A stretch of 23,026 nt of DNA, taken from NCBI GenBank assembly GCA_937996825.1, contig CALKUJ010000267.1, positions 1-23,026 on the forward strand, written 5' to 3'. The notes beneath the pieces were generated by a model, which worked only from the letters and a program-made list of their open reading frames with translations, ran no database searches and was not told the origin of the DNA. Positions 8,791-15,590 of the stretch are shown here, piece by piece. How positions within the stretch are numbered: position 1 is the stretch's first letter; every line of letters begins with the position of its first letter. This DNA is from an uncultured Polynucleobacter sp. Lineage in GTDB: Bacteria > Pseudomonadota > Gammaproteobacteria > Burkholderiales > Burkholderiaceae. A program made the translations under genes and the position numbers.

Positions 8791-8829
8791 AAAATAAAAA
8801 AGGCCGCTAGACTCGACGGCATAGCGGCC
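8791..8829 (-). terminator. Rho-independent terminator-like hairpin between soxX and soxB
   Basis: On the minus strand an 8-bp GC-rich perfect stem, GGCCGCTA paired with TAGCGGCC (8829-8822 with 8809-8802), encloses a 12-base loop. It is followed at once by TTTTTTATTTT (8801-8791). This is a textbook intrinsic terminator shape. It lies 15 bases after the soxX stop and upstream of the soxB ribosome-binding site, within an otherwise continuous operon, so it probably terminates only part of the transcripts or stabilises the 3' end of the upstream messenger. Confidence 0.85.
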
Positions 8830-8843
8830 CAATTTGAAACAAA

Positions 8844-9452
8844 TTACTGATTAACTGGTGATGCTGGATCTAACAAAAGAGCCATCACATGACGCATTTG
8901 ATCTTCAGTTAACAATTTGAAGTGACCCATGCGAGGCATGTTGCTACATGCGTTGTAGGCTTTAGCGTTATAAATCTTGCCCCATGTGTACTGAACCACC
9001 GCTTCAGAGTTGCCACGAAGCTTGCCGTAGTTCCATAGTGATGGACCAATATTGCCGTGAGAAATTTCTTTCTTATTGATTTGATGACAGTTATAGCAAC
9101 CACCACCATTCGGCGTGCCTGCTTTATCTGTCCAAGTAGCACCGCGACCACTTTGAGCAATTCTCTCGCCCTCTTGCCAATCGCCTAGATACTTGCCATC
9201 AGAAGGTTGCTTGATAGTGGCCATATTGGCTTTTTCAATGGCTGCACGCTTCTTAGGATCTCCCTTGCCTGCAAGAGCTGCAGGGTCTGAGCAAAACTTT
9301 TGCGTCTCATCACGATCCAAACGCTCCATACCAGCCTGACCATTGGCCTTAAAGCTGGCATTGTGGTCTTTTTCAAATTTACTTTGAGCCATCACGGATG
9401 TGGATGCTGCTACAACTAGTGCAGCTGAAATCATTAAATGTAATTTTTTCAT
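8844..9452 (-). CDS. soxX: SoxX, c-type cytochrome subunit of the SoxXA complex
   Basis: SoxX is the electron-accepting haem subunit of SoxXA, which joins thiosulfate oxidatively to SoxY in the periplasm. The 202-residue precursor has a Sec signal peptide ending in VMAQS. One c-type haem motif, CYNCH, lies at residues 119-123. Methionine in CSNMPRMGH (Met172 or Met175) probably supplies the distal ligand. Cys54 (KFCSDPA) and Cys169 may form a structural disulfide. The N-terminal extension before the haem domain, rich in charged residues, is common in the longer SoxX type. GGGAG lies about eight bases before the ATG. The gene follows soxA by 17 bases, consistent with stoichiometric production of the two partners. 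Confidence 0.95.
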   Translation of the reverse strand: MKKLHLMISAALVVAASTSVMAQSKFEKDHNASFKANGQAGMERLDRDETQKFCSDPAALAGKGDPKKRAAIEKANMATIKQPSDGKYLGDWQEGERIAQSGRGATWTDKAGTPNGGGCYNCHQINKKEISHGNIGPSLWNYGKLRGNSEAVVQYTWGKIYNAKAYNACSNMPRMGHFKLLTEDQMRHVMALLLDPASPVNQ

Positions 9453-9469
9453 TATTTATCTCCCGCGAC

Positions 9470-10270
9470 TTAGCGCTTCAATCCTGGTGTATTAATCACG
9501 CCATCTTTGGCTTTTGCGCCCATGTATACAGATAAAGCAATGGTCACGTCTGATGTGTAAATTGGCTCAGGGAAACGCTGTTGACGGTAGCAGTCGTTCA
9601 AACGACGCTGCATGGTCCAGAAGTTTCCGCTAGAAACGCGATACGCTGGCCAGTAACCAAAACCTAAAGCAGCACCTTTTTGCTCAGTGATGTTTGGCAA
9701 GTCTTGTAAACGAATACGCTTACCATCTTCAGCGTGGCAAGATGCGCAAGAGAAGTCCATTGGACCACCTTGGAAGAAGAAAGCCTTCTCACCCATGGCA
9801 TACATTTCTTTTTCTTTTGGATGCTTCACAGGCACATTGATCTTCATGCCTTTTGATGCAGTCACGATATAAGCAACCACTGCTTCAACATCTTTGCGCT
9901 TACCTTTTTCAAAGCCAGCGTTGATGATTTCCTTGGCATCGTAACCTTGTAGTCTTTCCATACAAGTGATGATGCGTGACTCTAAATCTTGCACTTTATT
10001 AGTATCTTTAAAGTAACGTGGCAATTGAGCTGAGGCACCTTTCACAACGCCTGGACCCAAGCCAAGATCACATTTTTGCAAACTGACATTCTTAGGACCC
10101 ATCGGTTTTGCCCAAATATCCTCACCCGCTGCCTCGTACAACTCGGCTGGGTTGCCGTCCGCAATCATTTCACGGTACTTCGCAATATCATCAGTCGCAC
10201 TTTGAGCCATGGCTAAACCAGCCACCATGCTTAAAGAGACTAATAAAGCACTATTCATCGCTTTTTTCAT
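9470..10270 (-). CDS. soxA: SoxA, c-type cytochrome and catalytic subunit of SoxXA
   Basis: SoxA carries the active site that couples thiosulfate to the SoxY cysteine. The 266-residue precursor has a Sec signal peptide (MKKAMNSALLVSLSMVAGLA, cleavage near AMAQS). It has one CXXCH haem motif (CASCH, 175-179) and the conserved Cys227 in RLNDCYRQQRFPEP, which in characterised SoxA proteins is the haem ligand modified as a persulfide. Cys67 and Cys103 stand where diheme SoxA proteins carry haem 1 motifs or a disulfide; without a first CXXCH this is the single-haem SoxA type. I chose the ATG at 10270, not the upstream in-frame TTG at 10291, because AGGAG sits a suitable distance before this ATG and the signal peptide begins here. 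A strong hairpin separates the gene from soxZ. Confidence 0.96.
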   Translation of the reverse strand: MKKAMNSALLVSLSMVAGLAMAQSATDDIAKYREMIADGNPAELYEAAGEDIWAKPMGPKNVSLQKCDLGLGPGVVKGASAQLPRYFKDTNKVQDLESRIITCMERLQGYDAKEIINAGFEKGKRKDVEAVVAYIVTASKGMKINVPVKHPKEKEMYAMGEKAFFFQGGPMDFSCASCHAEDGKRIRLQDLPNITEQKGAALGFGYWPAYRVSSGNFWTMQRRLNDCYRQQRFPEPIYTSDVTIALSVYMGAKAKDGVINTPGLKR

Positions 10271-10291
10271 TACCTGCTCCTCTATTAACAA

Positions 10292-10321
10292 AAACCCGTC
10301 AATTGCGACATTGACGGGTTT
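10292..10321 (-). terminator. Hairpin between soxZ and soxA, terminator-like
   Basis: A perfect 12-bp inverted repeat, AAACCCGTCAAT with ATTGACGGGTTT (10292-10303 and 10310-10321), encloses a six-base loop. On the minus strand the stem is followed by a short T-rich stretch (the stem ends in TTT and continues TTGTTAA). On the plus strand the flank is also T-rich. It lies 12 bases after the soxZ stop and 21 bases before the soxA start. It could attenuate transcription or protect the soxCDYZ messenger 3' end, favouring SoxYZ over SoxAXB. Confidence 0.8.
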
Positions 10322-10333
10322 CTTATTTTCTTT

Positions 10334-10645
10334 TTAGCTGATTTTTGCTTTGTCTGTGCGGTTGTCGTTCTTGTTATCTACCCAAGTAATAGTTACCTCA
10401 TCACCCTTAGCGCCACCTTTGAACTTGAAGTTCAAGAATGGGTCTTTAGACACAGCTGGACCAAACTCACCTTGGAACACTTGCTTACCTTTGCAAGTAG
10501 CTGTGATCGTTGTGATGAAGTGAGCTGGAATAGTTTTTCCAGATGAATCTTTACGTTGACCTGTTTCCATGTCGTGCTTCATCAACACTTTAACGTCAAC
10601 AATACCGCCAGTCTCTTGGGCGCGTACGCGCATTGGATCTGCCAT
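10334..10645 (-). CDS. soxZ: SoxZ, partner of the sulfur carrier SoxY
   Basis: SoxZ forms the periplasmic SoxYZ heterodimer that carries sulfur intermediates during thiosulfate oxidation. The 103-residue protein starts MADPMRVRAQ and contains the family segments GIVDVKVLMKHDMETG, PAHFITTI and PFLNFKFKGGAKGD, followed by ITWVDNKNDNRTD. Size and order match SoxZ. It has no signal peptide, as is normal, because SoxZ is co-exported with the Tat substrate SoxY. AAAGGA precedes the ATG with good spacing. The gene follows soxY after 55 bases and is followed by the hairpin before soxA. Confidence 0.97.
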   Translation of the reverse strand: MADPMRVRAQETGGIVDVKVLMKHDMETGQRKDSSGKTIPAHFITTITATCKGKQVFQGEFGPAVSKDPFLNFKFKGGAKGDEVTITWVDNKNDNRTDKAKIS

Positions 10646-10700
10646 TTTTATTTCCTTTCAGTACAAATATGATTAGTTAAATGAATTGTGTGTGGGGGAA

Positions 10701-11156
10701 TTAACCGCCGCAACCACCCAAAGTCACCTTAACTTCTTTAGTTGATACAAACCACTTGCCATCGGCCTTCACCAAAGCATGCACGTTAGATGTTTGACCC
10801 ATCTTCACACGTGAAGCCACAAATGGCTCAGTGTCAGGAGTCATCATGAATTGAGCTGCCAATGCATTTGGGTTTTTCTCAACCAAAATAGCAATTTGTT
10901 GTGTTTTTGGCATGGTTGTTGTGACACCCACAGGTACCACTGCACCGTTTTCAGCAATGTCAGGAGCATTGATCGTGATCGCACCAGACTTATTAGCAGC
11001 AGAACCGCCCAAAGCCTTCAATACGTCATCCAATGTTTTGCCTTCAAAAGCAGCCTTGTTCCAAGTTGAGGCTTCCGCTTGGGAGATGAGGCCGGTTGCA
11101 GCCATCAAACCGATTACCGCTGTTAATCGCAGTGCTTCACGACGTTTTTGGTTCAT
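10701..11156 (-). CDS. soxY: SoxY, sulfur-carrier protein
   Basis: SoxY is the sulfur-substrate carrier of the Sox pathway; intermediates are bound to a cysteine on its flexible C-terminus. The 151-residue precursor ends in the diagnostic GGCGG, with Cys149. It begins with a twin-arginine signal (KRREALRLTAVIGLMAATGL, cleavage near AEA). The central part has the family beta-sandwich segments (ENGAVVPVGVTT, IAILVEKNPNALAAQF, FVASRVKMGQTSNVHAL). AAGGAG stands about six bases before the ATG. The pairing with soxZ downstream is universal for this pathway. Confidence 0.98.
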   Translation of the reverse strand: MNQKRREALRLTAVIGLMAATGLISQAEASTWNKAAFEGKTLDDVLKALGGSAANKSGAITINAPDIAENGAVVPVGVTTTMPKTQQIAILVEKNPNALAAQFMMTPDTEPFVASRVKMGQTSNVHALVKADGKWFVSTKEVKVTLGGCGG

Positions 11157-11221
11157 ACGAACTCCTTCTAAAAAAACTAACTATTAAAAATTACAATTTC
11201 TACCTAAGTTATCTTACCTGT

Positions 11222-12283
11222 TTATTTACCGCTTAGCATCCATCTGACGAGGACATCAATATCACCATCGGAGACGTGGGCATGAGGCGGCATAGGAATT
11301 GAACCCCAGACACCAGCTCCACCAACCTTCACTTTGGTGTGCATTTTCTTGATGGCATCAGCTTGACCTTTGTACTTCGCAGCCACTTCAGAAATGGCCG
11401 GTCCAATGGCTCGGCTGGCAGGCGCATGGCAAGTGGCACAGTTGTGCTTCTTGAACAAGCCTTCAGGCGTGATGGATTCAGCTGCAGTCATGCTCACAGC
11501 CATCAAACCCCTGCCCGGTAACTGGCTGAGTGGTGGTTTGGTTGTATCAACACCACGATAAGGGCCATAAGGTCTATTTTGCAGTGCAAGATTTTCATGA
11601 GCGTTGCGGGCATAGTCAGGCAATGAAGAACCAATGGTGATGTGATTGGTGCAATTGCTCATGCAAGCTTTCGCATTGACGTCGGGCTTACCGCCCTCGT
11701 TCCACATACCATGAGCCTTGGTCATACCGTTGCGGTTAGGCATCAGCTTTTGTACCTCAGCGATGTTTTTATCACTCAAGGTGAAATCTTCAGGAACAAT
11801 CTCAGCCATCGCCAAGATATAACCTAAAACAGCATAGGTATCATCCGGCGTCAGAGTTCTTGGGGCATTCCATGGCATGGCACGGTAGATGTAATCCCAA
11901 AGCGTTGAAACCGTCGCCACCTTCATCAAGGTTGTGCGCTGCGGTTGTTTATCGCTCAACAATGAAGCCACACGACCAGTTTTGATGTCTTCTTTGGTTG
12001 TTCCGCCAACGATTGGCGTGAATACCTCATTGGACTCACCAAAAGTTCCGTGACAAGAAGCACAACGACCATCCCAAATTTCTTGACCACGCAAAGTATT
12101 ACCGGATCCTGGAGGCAAACCTTTGAAATCTGGTCGAACATCGATGTCCCAAGCTGCCACTTCAGCTTTGGTCGCTTCACGACCAATACCGGTGTACTTA
12201 GACTGAGCAATACCCTCGGCACTGAGACCTAGAGCCAAACCTGCCAACACCAAAGCTTTAGTTAAATTAGCCAACTTGAACAT
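11222..12283 (-). CDS. soxD: SoxD, diheme cytochrome c subunit of sulfane dehydrogenase SoxCD
   Basis: SoxD accepts electrons from the molybdenum subunit SoxC while the SoxY-bound sulfane sulfur is oxidised in the periplasm. The 353-residue precursor has a Sec signal peptide ending near GIAQS. It holds two cytochrome c domains with CXXCH motifs at residues 74-78 (CASCH) and 282-286 (CATCH). Probable distal methionines are Met136 (RAMPWNAP) and Met331 (SIPMPPHAH). An additional CMSNC pair (207 and 211) lies between them. GGGGAG precedes the ATG at good distance. The first 17 bases overlap the end of soxC in another frame, which ties expression of the two subunits together. Confidence 0.95.
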   Translation of the reverse strand: MFKLANLTKALVLAGLALGLSAEGIAQSKYTGIGREATKAEVAAWDIDVRPDFKGLPPGSGNTLRGQEIWDGRCASCHGTFGESNEVFTPIVGGTTKEDIKTGRVASLLSDKQPQRTTLMKVATVSTLWDYIYRAMPWNAPRTLTPDDTYAVLGYILAMAEIVPEDFTLSDKNIAEVQKLMPNRNGMTKAHGMWNEGGKPDVNAKACMSNCTNHITIGSSLPDYARNAHENLALQNRPYGPYRGVDTTKPPLSQLPGRGLMAVSMTAAESITPEGLFKKHNCATCHAPASRAIGPAISEVAAKYKGQADAIKKMHTKVKVGGAGVWGSIPMPPHAHVSDGDIDVLVRWMLSGK

Positions 12284-13616
12284 TGCTCAACTCCCCGTTC
12301 GTATCAAGCTTCCATGCTTGGATTGCATTGTTGTGATAGATGGAACGTGTACCACGTACTTCTCTTAGCTGTTTGATCATTGGTTGAACATAACCAGTCT
12401 CATCTGTTGCGCGTGACATCAAGATACCTGGTGAACCATCCCAAACCCAGTCAAGATTGAAGCGTGTGATCGCCTTAGAAAGAATCGGAGTATCAAGACG
12501 GGCTCTGCGCCAGTTATTACCGCCATCAACAGACACATCCACATGTTTGATCTTGCCTCGACCAGACCATGCCATACCGCTGATGTTGTAGAAACCTTTG
12601 TCTAACAATTGCTGACCACCCGACGGTGTCGTGATGACAGATTTACATTCTTGGATGGTGGTGTACTGACGATGCAAACCGTTTGGCATCAAGTCAATGT
12701 AGTGAACAGCTTCATCTTTTGTCGCGTATGGCATATCACCCACTTCAATACGACGCAACCACTTCACCGAACTGACTCCTTGAGAGCCAGGTACTAATAG
12801 ACGCAATGGATAGCCGTTTTCTGGACGCAACATCTCGCCGTTCATGCCCCACACAACCAAGACGTCTTTGAGAGCTGCGTCCATTGGAATCGTTCTGGTC
12901 ATACCTGAACCATCGCCACCTTCAGCCAAGATGTATTTACCCTTTTTAAAATCAGCGCCGCACATATCGAGCAACACTGAAAGAGGCACACCTGTGAATT
13001 CACAGCAAGACAACATGCCGTGGGTGTACTGCACGCTTGGCACAGCCACATTACCCCACTCCAAACCTGTATTGGCACCACACTCGATGAAGTGAATACG
13101 TGAAACCGTTGGTAAACGCATCAAGTCATCCATGGTGAAAACTTTTTGCTGCTTGACCAAACCATTCACCATCAAGCGATGTTGCGCTGGATCGATGTCA
13201 TACCAACCTTGGTGATGACGCTCGAAGTGCAAACCGTTCGGCGTGATGATGCCAAAGAAACCTTGTAATGGCGCAAACGCCACGGATGCAGCAGACACAC
13301 GCGTCAAGCCAGGAGATTCACGACGTTGGAGTGCCGCCTCCCATTGTGATGGCATGCCATAAGGGCGCGCAGCCACAGGCTGACCCAAAGTTGTTTGCCA
13401 TGGTTGCTTTTCTAAAATGGCCTTATCACCATCGGCTGCAATTGCAGAACCTGCTGCAGTCGCACCCAAGGCCGTCATGAAACTTTTGCGGAGGAAGCCA
13501 CGACGAGTTTCATTCAAACCATGCTCGTAAACTTCATCAGCAAATTCCTGAGTCACGAAGTTTTCAGGCGCACGACGAAGCCTACCGATTGGCGCTGTTT
13601 TATTCTTAACTGTCAC
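12267..13616 (-). CDS. soxC: SoxC, molybdenum subunit of sulfane dehydrogenase SoxCD
   Basis: SoxC, of the sulfite oxidase family, oxidises the sulfane sulfur left on SoxY. The product is 449 residues if translation begins at the GTG at 13616, preceded by GGGGGA. An in-frame GTG at 13649 would add 11 residues but has no such signal. A twin-arginine signal (TRRGFLRKSF) lies unusually far in, at residues 37-46, after a hydrophilic leader; a long leader is known among SoxC proteins. The Moco domain contains the probable molybdenum-ligating Cys179 in HFIECGANTG and the NGYPLRLLVPGSQG segment. The C-terminal dimerisation domain has SGRGKIKHVDVSVDGG. SoxC and SoxD together allow full eight-electron oxidation of thiosulfate without stored sulfur. 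The gene is first in the cluster. Confidence 0.96.
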   Translation of the reverse strand: MTVKNKTAPIGRLRRAPENFVTQEFADEVYEHGLNETRRGFLRKSFMTALGATAAGSAIAADGDKAILEKQPWQTTLGQPVAARPYGMPSQWEAALQRRESPGLTRVSAASVAFAPLQGFFGIITPNGLHFERHHQGWYDIDPAQHRLMVNGLVKQQKVFTMDDLMRLPTVSRIHFIECGANTGLEWGNVAVPSVQYTHGMLSCCEFTGVPLSVLLDMCGADFKKGKYILAEGGDGSGMTRTIPMDAALKDVLVVWGMNGEMLRPENGYPLRLLVPGSQGVSSVKWLRRIEVGDMPYATKDEAVHYIDLMPNGLHRQYTTIQECKSVITTPSGGQQLLDKGFYNISGMAWSGRGKIKHVDVSVDGGNNWRRARLDTPILSKAITRFNLDWVWDGSPGILMSRATDETGYVQPMIKQLREVRGTRSIYHNNAIQAWKLDTNGELSNVQVG

Positions 13617-13850
13617 TAGGATCCCCCAAGGTACACGCAAACGAAACACTGACTGATTGATGTTGAATATATTTTCAACTTACTTGTGTCATTATTCACT
13701 TTTATAAATTGTTTTGGAATATGCAAATAATGAAAGTGTTGCTGTTTTTTTCCTTTTTAAGGGTATTCACTAGGGAAAAAATTTAGACACTTATTACATC
13801 TTTCTAACTGTTATTCATCTTTAACAAACACTTATTTTTTATACCTAACT
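13617..13850. promoter_or_regulatory. Divergent control region between soxC and modB
   Basis: This AT-rich gap of 234 bases is the only sizeable non-coding stretch. It must hold the promoters of the leftward sox cluster and the rightward mod operon. On the minus strand TATAAA (13706-13701) is a possible -10 element for soxC, but no convincing -35 was found. On the plus strand TATACC (13840-13845) lies just before modB. TATTCAC occurs twice (13694-13700 and 13764-13770), and CATTATT and AATAATG face each other about 30 bases apart. No ModE-type operator was recognised. The promoter positions are guesses. Confidence 0.5.
13662..13679. promoter_or_regulatory. 18-bp dyad, candidate operator of the sox cluster
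   Basis: GTTGAATAT and ATTTTCAAC form a near-perfect palindrome (eight of nine pairs) centred 54 bases upstream of the chosen soxC start. The location, downstream of a possible -10 element, would suit a repressor. Thiosulfate or persulfide sensing ArsR-family repressors such as SoxR control sox genes elsewhere, but no regulator gene lies in the window and the motif is not one I can assign to a known factor. Confidence 0.4.
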
Positions 13851-14492
13851 ATGACAATTGATACGCAAGCACTGATGCTGACTCTGAAGCTTGCATTTTT
13901 TACTTTGCTGTTTCTGATTCCATTCGGAATATGGGTCGCCTATCGTTTGGCCAGCATGCAAAAAGGTAAATCATTGTTAGAAGCAGCTCTCGCCTTACCT
14001 CTGGTTTTACCTCCAACAGTATTGGGTTACTACTTGTTGGTGAGTTTCACCAACGTCACACTTTTCAATCAACCACTGACCTTCACATTCACTGGCCTGG
14101 TAATTGCTTCTATCATTTTTAATTTACCTTTTGCGATTCAACCAATTCAACGTGCGTTCGAAGCAATTCCGCAAGACATTCGTGAAGCTGCTCAATGCAG
14201 CGGTTTAAATCCATGGCAGGCATTCAAGTTAATTGAACTACCACTGGCATGGCGTGGCATCGTGAGTGCCGCTGTGATCACCTTCGCCCACACCTTGGGA
14301 GAATTTGGTGTGATCTTGATGATCGGCGGATCAATCCCAGGAGAAACAAAAACAATCGCCATTTCAATCTATGACAGTGTGCAAAACATGGATCATGCCA
14401 GCGCCAGTGGCATGTCATTGCTGTTGTTGATCATTTCATTGTTAGCCATTACTTGGAGCTATCAATTAACAGCCAAGAAGCGAGCTGCGTGA
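13851..14492 (+). CDS. modB: Molybdate ABC transporter permease ModB
   Basis: ModB forms the membrane channel of the high-affinity molybdate importer. The 213-residue protein has about five to six helices and the family signatures LPLVLPPTVLGYYLL (about 46-60) and the EAA-type coupling loop CSGLNPWQAFKLIELPLAWRG (about 119-140). The HTLGEFGVILMIGGSIPGET segment near residue 150 is highly characteristic of ModB. No modA gene for the periplasmic binding protein is present upstream, where it is often found; the gene begins directly after the divergent control region. No Shine-Dalgarno sequence is visible before the ATG. Molybdate is needed for SoxC, encoded on the other side of the control region. 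Tungstate transport is a less likely alternative. Confidence 0.93.
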   Translation: MTIDTQALMLTLKLAFFTLLFLIPFGIWVAYRLASMQKGKSLLEAALALPLVLPPTVLGYYLLVSFTNVTLFNQPLTFTFTGLVIASIIFNLPFAIQPIQRAFEAIPQDIREAAQCSGLNPWQAFKLIELPLAWRGIVSAAVITFAHTLGEFGVILMIGGSIPGETKTIAISIYDSVQNMDHASASGMSLLLLIISLLAITWSYQLTAKKRAA

Positions 14493-15580
14493 TGCTAAAA
14501 GTTCAACTCCAACGCAGCACAGGCTTTCCGATGGACATCAGTTTTGAATGTGCCCCAGGAGAACTACACATTCTGGTGGGTCCATCAGGCAGTGGCAAAA
14601 CCACCACCTTGCGCAGCATAGCTGGACTATCCGATGTATCAGGCCATATCGAGTGCAAGGATGAGGTGTGGTTAGACAGTGCCAAGAAAGTATTTGTACC
14701 AACCCATCGACGCTCGATTGGTTTTTTGTTTCAGAACTACGCCCTCTTTCCCCACCTCACTGTTTTAGAGAACGTGTCGATTCCTTTAATTGGTCGCAAG
14801 CAATCTTCTCGTGATGAAGCAATGCGGTGGTTAGAGCGTTTGCGCATTGCTGACTTAGCCAATCGCTTACCGCAGCAAATTTCGGGTGGTCAGCAACAAC
14901 GTGTGGCCTTGGCCCGTGCATTGGCGAGAGATCCTCACGCCTTGCTATTGGATGAGCCATTCTCCGCAGTTGATGCGCCCACACGACAAAATCTTTATGA
15001 GGCACTCTCTGAGCTTCGCCAAGCAGTTTCATTGCCCATCATTCTTGTGACACATGACTTGAATGAAGCAATTCGTTTAGGTGATCAGATCACTGTGATT
15101 GATCATGGCAAGAGCTTGCAAACTTCAGACCCTCACCACCTGATTGATAAACCTCGCAATGCTCGTGTCGCTGAATTGGTCGGTAGTCCTAATTTATTTG
15201 AAGGTCTGTACGAACAAGGACGTTTGTCTTGGGGCCAGCGAGGTTTGCAGTTATCGGTCAAAGACAAAGGCAAGATCAAAAAGCCAACAGAAGTGGCCTG
15301 GGTGATTCCGAGCCATAGCATTGAGGTGCTTGATTCTGATGAAGAAGCCAATAGTTACAAAATTAATCTAATTGACTGCGAAGTCTCAAGAGTCCGACAA
15401 TTGGGACAAATGGCTGTGGTGTATTGGCAAGTGAAAGATTGTGATGATCACATCATTTGGCAGGCATCATCAAGCGAACTAAGAAGATTGGGTATTGAAG
15501 TGGGTGCACAGAAAAAGATTTATTTAGATCCTGAGCAAATCCACATCATGCCCATCAAGTTTCATCTGAAGAATACATAA
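14492..15580 (+). CDS. modC: Molybdate ABC transporter ATPase ModC
   Basis: ModC powers molybdate import with ModB. The 362-residue protein has the Walker A motif GPSGSGKTT (30-38), the Q-loop in FQNYALFPHLT (about 80-90), the ABC signature SGGQQQR (131-137), Walker B LLLDEP (151-156) and the H-loop histidine at 188 (VTHDL). The C-terminal third is a TOBE/Mop-like region, seen in SRVRQLGQMAVVYWQVKD and the terminal YLDPEQIHIM, normally an oxyanion-sensing regulatory domain. I chose the ATG at 14492, which shares one base with the modB stop (TGATG). The in-frame TTG at 14453 would create an unlikely extension inside modB. The overlap implies translational coupling. Confidence 0.93.
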   Translation: MLKVQLQRSTGFPMDISFECAPGELHILVGPSGSGKTTTLRSIAGLSDVSGHIECKDEVWLDSAKKVFVPTHRRSIGFLFQNYALFPHLTVLENVSIPLIGRKQSSRDEAMRWLERLRIADLANRLPQQISGGQQQRVALARALARDPHALLLDEPFSAVDAPTRQNLYEALSELRQAVSLPIILVTHDLNEAIRLGDQITVIDHGKSLQTSDPHHLIDKPRNARVAELVGSPNLFEGLYEQGRLSWGQRGLQLSVKDKGKIKKPTEVAWVIPSHSIEVLDSDEEANSYKINLIDCEVSRVRQLGQMAVVYWQVKDCDDHIIWQASSSELRRLGIEVGAQKKIYLDPEQIHIMPIKFHLKNT

Positions 15581-15590
15581 GCGAGGTTGT

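Noticed and set aside
10271..10291. Upstream TTG start for soxA adding seven residues
   Set aside because: The upstream codons contain the ribosome-binding site itself, and the signal peptide starts at the ATG at 10270.
13617..13649. Longer SoxC start at GTG 13649
   Set aside because: The inner GTG at 13616 has GGGGGA at suitable spacing, while the outer has none; the choice is still not certain.
13694..13770. Two TATTCAC copies and a facing CATTATT/AATAATG pair as regulator sites
   Set aside because: Seven-base matches are expected by chance in AT-rich DNA of this length; noted only within the control-region entry.
14453..14491. Upstream TTG start for modC inside modB
   Set aside because: The ATG in the TGATG overlap matches the usual ModC N-terminus and gives normal coupling.
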